33,906 bases of DNA from Victivallales bacterium (lineage in GTDB: Bacteria > Verrucomicrobiota > Lentisphaeria > Oligosphaerales > Oligosphaeraceae), in assembly GCA_017431255.1 (NCBI GenBank), contig JAFRLI010000334.1, positions 1 to 33,906 of the forward strand, given 5' to 3'. Made by a program: the position numbers and the translations under genes. A model generated the notes under the pieces. That model was not told the DNA's origin. It saw only the letters and a list, made by a program, of their open reading frames with translations, and made no database searches. This document shows positions 28,314 through 33,906 of the stretch, piece after piece. Each line of letters starts with the position of its first letter. The first letter of the stretch is position 1.

Positions 28314-29990
28314 ATGTTGCACCAACAACCTGCCTTCCTGACACGCGCTCCCAAGTACCGCTTTTCTCATTTCCCGGCTGGCTCTGTCACCGTCGGAGGA
28401 GAAATCGGACACCACCTGGACTTGACGGTCAACAAAATCCTCCACCACACGGATGTGGAAGACAGTTTTGCGAAGCACTATGCGCATCGCCTGGAACATC
28501 CCACCGTACCAGGCGGCTTCACGGGCTACGGGTTGCTCCTGGACGCCGTCGTAAAAGCCTGCATGCACGGCATTGGCGGGGAGGAAATGCGCCTGTTCAA
28601 AGAGAAACACATCGACGAACTCCTGGCCACCCAAACACCTGACGGTCGCATCACCATCTTTGCCGACAAGGCTGGCCTCTGGGAAAACCACGACCAGGCA
28701 TACCTCCTCCAAGCACTCGTTCTGGACTACACCTATTTCCATCGCCAAAACTCCCTCGATGGCGCTCGGAAACTCACCAACTACCTCATCTCCCATAAAA
28801 CCACCATCAACCTCGGCCTCGAAACAGCCTTCTTCATGCTCTGGAAACTCACGGGAGACCAGACCATCCTCGACTATCTGGAACAAGGTCTCCACATCCA
28901 CGCCACGATGGAGGAGTACGACCACATCATCATCGTCAATACCACCCAGCATGTCTATACCTGGCTTGCCCGCGCACTGGCACAGGCGCAGTATGCACAG
29001 GAGTTCCACGAAATGGAACTGCTGGAACCCTCCAAAGAGGCCCTGCGTCGTCTCTTCGGAGGATACGCCTCCATCTCCGGCACCTGCACTGGCGGCATCA
29101 AATGGGGCGAGTTCTGGACCAAATCCCAGGTGGGACTGGGACAATGGGGCGAAACCTGCGTCTCCGCCTACTGGCTCCGTCTTCTCGCCAAACTCAGCGA
29201 GTTCACCGATGAACCACTGCTTTCCGACGCCTTCGAGCGCATCCTCTACAACGCTTTCTTTGCCGCACAGTCCGAAGACGGTCTCCACCAGCGGTACTTC
29301 ACCCCCTTCAATGAACCTGGCGAATGGTATGCCCATGACACGTACTGCTGCCCGAACAACCTGCGCCGCATGATGTTCGAATTGCCAGACAGCATCTTCC
29401 TCAAGGCAGACAACGCCGTCGCCGTCAACCTCTACCATGAAGCCACCCTGAACCAGGATGGTCTCCGCATCCAGATGCATACTGCGTATCCACAGGACGG
29501 AAACGTCTCTCTGGAAATCGAAGGCAACGGTCAGGAGTTTGATTTGCTTCTCCGAATCCCGATCTGGTGCCAATCCCCCAGCCTCGTGGTTGACGGGGAG
29601 ACGGTTCCCGTGAAGGCGGGACCTGGCTGGGCTGCCGTCCATCGCGTCTGGGCTGGCACGGTCCCCGTCCAGCTCAAACTCCCGATGGTTCCCTGTTTCG
29701 TGGAAGGTCTCAATGCCCAAATCGAACGTGCCGCTTTGATTTGCGGTCCTCTGGTCTATGCCGTCGAACAATCCCGCAATCCCTTGAACAATGGCAACGT
29801 CGAGGCACTGACCATTCAGACCGAACAACCCGTCGTTCGGACCGACGAGGGCTTCCGCGTCCCCTGCATCATCGAAGACTGCTACCACACCAAACTCGAC
29901 TGCCTCTTCACCCGCTTCTGCTCCGAACACCGCACCCAAACCTACTTCCCATACGCGGGGAAAACCCTTCCCCAAGATTTCCTCTTCTAA
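28314..29990 (+). CDS. GH127-type beta-L-arabinofuranosidase
   Basis: 558 residues with an (alpha/alpha)6-barrel N-terminal part (PGGFTGYGLLLDAVVKACMH, LWENHDQAYLLQAL) and a beta-rich C-terminus. The zinc-cysteine active site of GH127/GH146 enzymes is present: Glu280-x-Cys282 in GQWGETCVS and Cys345-Cys346 in DTYCCPNN, where one Cys is the nucleophile in characterised members. It should release terminal beta-L-arabinofuranose from plant arabinan or glycoprotein side chains; other sugar specificities exist within the DUF1680 superfamily. There is no signal peptide. It follows the esterase by three bases, which suggests the pair acts on the same acetylated arabino-oligosaccharide. Confidence 0.92.
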   Translation: MLHQQPAFLTRAPKYRFSHFPAGSVTVGGEIGHHLDLTVNKILHHTDVEDSFAKHYAHRLEHPTVPGGFTGYGLLLDAVVKACMHGIGGEEMRLFKEKHIDELLATQTPDGRITIFADKAGLWENHDQAYLLQALVLDYTYFHRQNSLDGARKLTNYLISHKTTINLGLETAFFMLWKLTGDQTILDYLEQGLHIHATMEEYDHIIIVNTTQHVYTWLARALAQAQYAQEFHEMELLEPSKEALRRLFGGYASISGTCTGGIKWGEFWTKSQVGLGQWGETCVSAYWLRLLAKLSEFTDEPLLSDAFERILYNAFFAAQSEDGLHQRYFTPFNEPGEWYAHDTYCCPNNLRRMMFELPDSIFLKADNAVAVNLYHEATLNQDGLRIQMHTAYPQDGNVSLEIEGNGQEFDLLLRIPIWCQSPSLVVDGETVPVKAGPGWAAVHRVWAGTVPVQLKLPMVPCFVEGLNAQIERAALICGPLVYAVEQSRNPLNNGNVEALTIQTEQPVVRTDEGFRVPCIIEDCYHTKLDCLFTRFCSEHRTQTYFPYAGKTLPQDFLF

Positions 29991-30035
29991 ATTCCGTCCT
30001 TTTCCTTCCTTTCACCCCAAACTGCGAAAATCGCA

Positions 30036-31715
30036 ATGGATCCTCCCACTATGAATCCTGACTTCGTAACAATCTCCTTGCCCCAACAATGGTTCCTTCT
30101 GGCGGATTCCTCCGTGACTCCCGAACGCGCCTGCGAACTCTCCTCAAAATCCATCTCGGATGCCGCCTCCGGCGCCATGCCCATTTCCCTCAATGAGGAA
30201 GGCTATGTAAACCTCGTCGAAATAACACATTTGAGCGATTCCGAATGGTCCCTCGACAAGCGCGGAAAGAAAATCCTCCAAGGGAAGCACGCCGTCCTTC
30301 TCGCCGAGGTGAACGCACCCACCGACGGCAAGGTCCTCGCCACAGGCGGCGCCGACTTCTTCTGGGCAATCTACTGCAATGGCGTCCCTTGCTTCGACCT
30401 TCTCGAGCACGGAAATGGCGGCACTCCCGTTACCGCAACGGACAAGGTTTTCTCCTTCCCCGTCCACGCCGGCAAGAACACCCTTGCGTTCTTCGTCAAA
30501 TGCGGCATGTGTGGCTGGGCTGCCGCCATCGCCTTCCCGGAACTCCTCCCGCAAAACCTGCGTCGTTTCTCTCGCAGAAGAGAGTTCCTCAACGCCTTCC
30601 CGCCCGTTCCCGAACTTCGATACGGTCCCTGGCTCACGCACGCCCGCAACGGCGAAGTCGCCGTCCGTTTCACGACACCGTCGCCGATTGCGGTCGCGGT
30701 CGAATACGCGCCCGTCGGAACGGAAGATTGGGAACGCCGCTACGAAATCTGGAACGGATACTACCGCTGGGACACCGAATACCATGCGGTCATCCTGGAC
30801 AAACTTCTCCCCGCTACTGACTACCAGTTCCGCATCCTCCTCTTCCCTGAAGACGAATCCAAGGACGGACACCTCCCAGAACCACTCCAGAAGGCACACG
30901 TCATCCCAGACCTCTACACCTTCCGCTCCGCCCCCGCTCCCGACGCTGGATTCCGCTTCTTCGTCATGAGCGACACGCATCTCCCCAACGCCTCCCGAAA
31001 GGCCATGCTCCAGCAGTATGACCACTCCTACCATCTCGCCTCCGCCGACTTTTTCGCACATCTCGGCGATTCCTCCTCCTCCCTCGAATACTTCGACGAC
31101 GAACTTCTCGGCGGTTTCACCGACTTCTTCAACAAGGACAACCGCCTACAGCCCATCTGTCTCGTCCACGGAAACCATGAATACTCCGGCCGCGAAGGAC
31201 ACCTCTGGAACCTCTGCTTCAGCGATCCCAAGACTGGACTGAGTTACTGCGCGTTCCGCTACGGCATCGCATTCTTCCTCGTCTTCGACTACTGGACTGG
31301 ACGGGAAATCGACACCCCGCCCTCCAACCGCAAGCAGCACTTCATCTCCCAGGAAGACTGGGCACGCGCCGTCATCCAATCCGAAGAATGCAAAACCGCC
31401 ACCTACCGCATCGCGCTAAACCATTGCCCGCCGCAGAACCCCTCCCGGGAACAAACCTGCGTCATCTGCGCAAACTTCTTCCAAACCCTCTTCGACACCA
31501 TCCCATTCCACCTCGTCCTCGGCGGACACCTCCACAAATACCTCCATCAAAACCTCCATGGCGTCGACATCCTTACCCTCGACGGCGGGGAACGCGCCAA
31601 AGAAGTCAACATCACTCAGGTCGACGTCACCCCGGAAGCCATCCACATCCGCTCTGGCAAGGAAGATGGTACCATCTTCGATTCCTTCGACATTCTCCCC
31701 TCCGACAAGGTCTAG
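30036..31715 (+). CDS. calcineurin-like metallophosphoesterase with N-terminal beta domains
   Basis: 559 residues (or 554 from ATG 30051; neither has a clear ribosome-binding site). The N-terminal part has a jelly-roll-like segment (GGADFFWAIYCNGVPCFDLL) and a fibronectin-III/purple-acid-phosphatase-like segment (WLTHARNGEVAVRFTTPSP). The catalytic part shows the metal ligands in order: SDTH (313-315), HLGDSS, VHGNHE (379-382), ALNHCPPQN and GGHLHKY (498-500). It hydrolyses phosphomonoesters or diesters; the substrate is unknown. No signal peptide is evident. Third gene after esterase and GH127, 45 bases on. A close paralogue lies inverted at 32512-33906. Confidence 0.9.
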   Translation: MDPPTMNPDFVTISLPQQWFLLADSSVTPERACELSSKSISDAASGAMPISLNEEGYVNLVEITHLSDSEWSLDKRGKKILQGKHAVLLAEVNAPTDGKVLATGGADFFWAIYCNGVPCFDLLEHGNGGTPVTATDKVFSFPVHAGKNTLAFFVKCGMCGWAAAIAFPELLPQNLRRFSRRREFLNAFPPVPELRYGPWLTHARNGEVAVRFTTPSPIAVAVEYAPVGTEDWERRYEIWNGYYRWDTEYHAVILDKLLPATDYQFRILLFPEDESKDGHLPEPLQKAHVIPDLYTFRSAPAPDAGFRFFVMSDTHLPNASRKAMLQQYDHSYHLASADFFAHLGDSSSSLEYFDDELLGGFTDFFNKDNRLQPICLVHGNHEYSGREGHLWNLCFSDPKTGLSYCAFRYGIAFFLVFDYWTGREIDTPPSNRKQHFISQEDWARAVIQSEECKTATYRIALNHCPPQNPSREQTCVICANFFQTLFDTIPFHLVLGGHLHKYLHQNLHGVDILTLDGGERAKEVNITQVDVTPEAIHIRSGKEDGTIFDSFDILPSDKV

Positions 31716-31767
31716 AGCCTCCTCCAGGACTGCCTCCTGAGGCACGAAGACATCCCGTAGGCAACGA

Positions 31768-31831
31768 AAAGGACAAAAAGGACGGAAAGGCGGCATCCAA
31801 GTGCCATTCCTTTCCGTCCTTTTTGTCCTTT
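31768..31831. terminator. AAAGGAC nonamer hairpin, bidirectional terminator
   Basis: A perfect 23-bp inverted repeat (31768-31790 and 31809-31831) with an 18-base spacer that itself pairs GGCA/TGCC. Each arm is a 9-bp-period array (AAAGGACAA, AAAGGACGG, AAAGG). It lies between two convergent genes, 52 bases after one stop and 27 before the other. T-rich sequence follows on both strands. Confidence 0.85.
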
Positions 31832-31857
31832 GCCTTCTTTGCCCCTGGTAGGCTCCG

Positions 31858-32451
31858 TTATGGGGTTGGGGCGGCCATCATGTCCACGGAAATCTCGTAG
31901 GTCTTCCCTTCTTCAACGGGGATTCCGAAGGAGATGCGGTTGTCAAAGTTCACCTGCATGGCGGGCTTTTCGTCCCCAGCATTCTTCACATAAATCGGCT
32001 TGCGGATGAAGTTGAATCCCGCAGGAGTTTCCAGTTTGGTTTTCTTGTTGATGTAACTCTTTTTCAGGTCGCCATTCTGCTTCCAGGAGTCCCCGTTCAC
32101 CTTGATGTTCCGCGCATACGCCCAGCCGCGTTTCTCGACTTCCTTCGCGTATCCGCTCCCGATTTGAAAATACACGGTGCCGCTCCCTTCCGCCTTGAAG
32201 GAAAACACAAAGGTTTTCCACTCCGTGGAAGAGAGTTGGTCTGGATCCTGGTACGTCACACGAAGGACACGTTCCTCCTCGTCCGCCACCCAATTCGGAT
32301 ACGAGGCTTTCACCGTTTCAGTTGCAACGGGCGACAAGCGGACCTTGGCCGTGTCGTTCTGCCCGTTCACCACGTCAAAACGCGCGACACTGCCCGCCGC
32401 AAATGCCGAAATCGAACTCACCAACAATGCCAAAAACAACTTCGATTGCAT
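31858..32451 (-). CDS. small secreted protein, unknown function
   Basis: 197 residues with a signal peptide (MQSKLFLALLVSSISAFA, cut near residue 18). The mature protein is beta-rich (RVLRVTYQDPDQLSSTEWKT, FSFKAEGSGTVYFQIGSG, FIRKPIYVKNA, YEISVDMMAA), the layout of a single carbohydrate-binding-module-like sandwich. No enzyme motif is visible and I do not recognise a family. AAAGGA lies about 10 bases before the ATG. It follows the partial metallophosphoesterase by 60 bases on the same strand and converges with the other copy across the hairpin at 31768-31831. Confidence 0.82.
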   Translation of the reverse strand: MQSKLFLALLVSSISAFAAGSVARFDVVNGQNDTAKVRLSPVATETVKASYPNWVADEEERVLRVTYQDPDQLSSTEWKTFVFSFKAEGSGTVYFQIGSGYAKEVEKRGWAYARNIKVNGDSWKQNGDLKKSYINKKTKLETPAGFNFIRKPIYVKNAGDEKPAMQVNFDNRISFGIPVEEGKTYEISVDMMAAPTP

Positions 32452-32511
32452 CTTCTTTATCCTTTGGTTTTCGTGAGGGACCGTGATTGTGTTTTCTATC
32501 TGCTCAAAAAC

Positions 32512-33906
32512 CTAACGAGGTTTTACGTCAAACTTTTCGAAAACGATGCCATCAAATCTTCCACAACTGACATGCATCACTTCCGGCGTGAGTTCGACCT
32601 GGGTGAGAGAGAGGTGATGTGCGCGTTCCCCACCACCATGGGTGACGACATTGACACCGTTGATAACCTGGTGGTTGTATCTGTGGGTATGGCCGCAAAG
32701 AACGAGGTGGAACGGAACGGTGTCAAAAAGTTTTTTGAAGAACTTTGCGCAAAGGAGACAGGTTTCATAAGTAGACGGTTCTTGCGCGGGGAAATGGTTC
32801 AAAATAATACGATAGGTGGCGGTTTTGCATTCTTCGGATTGAAGGACAGCCAAAGCCCACTCTTCCTGCGAACGAAAATGCTGCTGCCGGTTGGAAGGCG
32901 GGGTGTCGGTGTCCCGTTCGGTCCAGTAGTCGAGAACAACGAAGAACGCCATGCCGTATCGGAAGGCGTAGTAACTCAGACCTGTCTTGGGGTCGCTGAA
33001 GCAAAGATTCCAGAGATAGGCTTCGCGCCCGGCAAACTCGTGATTCCCGTGGGCGAAGCAGATGGGCTGCAGGCGGTTGTTCTTGTTGAAGTAATTGGCA
33101 AAGCCTTCCAGGAGTTCATTGTCGAAGAAGTCATAGGTGGAAGCGGCGTCGCCGATATGTGCAAAAAAGTCGGCCTTGTCGAAGTTGTAGGATTTGTCAA
33201 ACGTCTGGAGCATTGCCAATTTGGATGGACATGGCAAATGGGTATCGCTCATGGAGTAGAAACGGAAGCCTGCGTCGGGCGCGGGGGCGGAACGGAACGT
33301 GTAGAGCGTTGGGAGGACGTGCCCTTTCTTGAGCGGCAAGGGCAGTTTGCCTCCATCGGTTTCGTCTTCGGGGAAGAGGAGGATGCGGAACTGGTATTCC
33401 GTGGCAGGCAGAAGACCATCCAGCACGACTGCGTGGTATTCCGTGTCACGACGGTAGTGCCCGTTCCAAAGTTCATAGTTGCGTGTCCATTGTTCCGTAC
33501 CGACAGGTGCGTATTCGACCGCGACCGCCAGCGGCGATTGCGTCATGAAGCGCACGGCCACCTCGCCATTTCGTGCGTGCGTGAGCCAGGGACCATGACG
33601 CAGTTCAAGAACGTGCGGAAAGGCGTTGAGGATTTGCTCGCGTCGTGAAAGACGATTCCGGTTTTGCGGGATAGGTTCGGGGAAATCAATGGCGGCAGTC
33701 CAGCCAAACCTACCGCTTTTGACAAAGAAGGCGATGGTGTTTTTGCCTGCGTGGACAGGGATGACGAATGGCGTGTCCTTGGCGGTAATGGGAGTACCTC
33801 CGTTGCCGTTGTCGAACACATCCATGCAGAGATTGCCGTTGCAGAAGACCTTCCAGAAAAAGTCGGCACCGGCCGTAGCGAGAACCTGTCCGTCAGCAGG
33901 GGAATC
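32512..33906 (-). CDS. calcineurin-like metallophosphoesterase, second copy, 5' end outside window
   Basis: The frame is open to the right edge; 464 residues are visible and the N-terminus is missing. The first visible residues (PADGQVLATAGADFFWKVFC) align with residues ~90-115 of the copy at 30036-31715, so about 90 residues are cut off. Metal-ligand motifs are all kept: MSDTHLP, HIGDAAS, HGNHEF, ILNHFPA and CGHTHRY. By eye about two thirds of aligned residues are identical, with exact runs such as NLCFSDPKTGLSY and SEECKTATYRI. It is therefore a duplicate with the same likely activity. The ATG at 33825 is internal. Confidence 0.9.
   Translation of the reverse strand, partial: DSPADGQVLATAGADFFWKVFCNGNLCMDVFDNGNGGTPITAKDTPFVIPVHAGKNTIAFFVKSGRFGWTAAIDFPEPIPQNRNRLSRREQILNAFPHVLELRHGPWLTHARNGEVAVRFMTQSPLAVAVEYAPVGTEQWTRNYELWNGHYRRDTEYHAVVLDGLLPATEYQFRILLFPEDETDGGKLPLPLKKGHVLPTLYTFRSAPAPDAGFRFYSMSDTHLPCPSKLAMLQTFDKSYNFDKADFFAHIGDAASTYDFFDNELLEGFANYFNKNNRLQPICFAHGNHEFAGREAYLWNLCFSDPKTGLSYYAFRYGMAFFVVLDYWTERDTDTPPSNRQQHFRSQEEWALAVLQSEECKTATYRIILNHFPAQEPSTYETCLLCAKFFKKLFDTVPFHLVLCGHTHRYNHQVINGVNVVTHGGGERAHHLSLTQVELTPEVMHVSCGRFDGIVFEKFDVKPR

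Noticed and set aside
26985-29975. A 996-codon open frame on the minus strand opposite the esterase and GH127 genes
   Set aside because: It spans two clear plus-strand genes with full catalytic motifs, its translation has no recognisable motifs, and it results from GC-rich codon bias.
1-33906. tRNA, rRNA or a phage/transposase gene
   Set aside because: No cloverleaf, rRNA-like stretch, integrase or transposase motif was seen on either strand by eye; a tRNAscan or Infernal run would be decisive.

Overview
The window looks like chromosome of a carbohydrate-degrading Gram-negative-type bacterium. A member of the PVC group (Lentisphaerota/Verrucomicrobiota-like, possibly gut-associated) fits best. 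The reasons are the mix of sialidase-like, sialate O-acetylesterase, CE7-type esterase, GH127 and NagA genes, a compact alanyl-tRNA synthetase, lipobox and signal-peptide proteins, and abundant short palindromic intergenic repeats. This placement is inference; there is no rRNA or tRNA gene in the window to confirm it.

Layout. Positions 1-8625 are read on the plus strand: the Lys/Ala/Pro-rich tail of a truncated gene, a CTAG-nonamer hairpin, a short-form alaS, a mannonate/fructuronate-type SDR, an AT-rich lipoprotein, an Asp-box sialidase-like protein, and then an OppF-like ATPase whose stop overlaps (ATGA) the start of a secreted sialate O-acetylesterase. A shared terminator separates these from a minus-strand rhomboid protease with N-terminal zinc ribbons. 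A plus-strand hicA-hicB toxin-antitoxin pair follows.

From 21854 down to 10921 a long minus-strand run holds a polar amino-acid ABC importer (binding protein, permease, ATPase), a heterodimeric ABC exporter with one degenerate ATP site, and a five-gene hydrolase operon. In that operon four successive genes are joined by ATGA overlaps, and an endonuclease/exonuclease/phosphatase-family protein comes last. A second minus-strand operon (26429 to 22194) is nagA-dxs-corA. A promoter near 26958-26986 drives a plus-strand esterase-GH127-metallophosphoesterase operon. The window closes with a small secreted protein and a second, inverted copy of the metallophosphoesterase, cut by the right edge.

The most unusual content is repeat DNA. 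Five copies of one palindromic element (called E1-E5 here) lie at 9842-9993, 10747-~10870, 14561-14712, 19329-19424 and 21943-22094. The three full copies are each exactly 152 bp, with GAGG(N)AATTGCAAAAC-type inverted ends. One has a perfect 4-bp target duplication. One (E3) has inserted inside the signal-peptide codons of a hydrolase gene without breaking its frame. All full copies are stop-free in that same frame, which resembles the logic of Rickettsia palindromic elements. Independently, three different sequence motifs (CTAG, CACAGAA, AAAGGAC) occur as arrays of 9-bp period, several of them forming perfect hairpins at gene ends.
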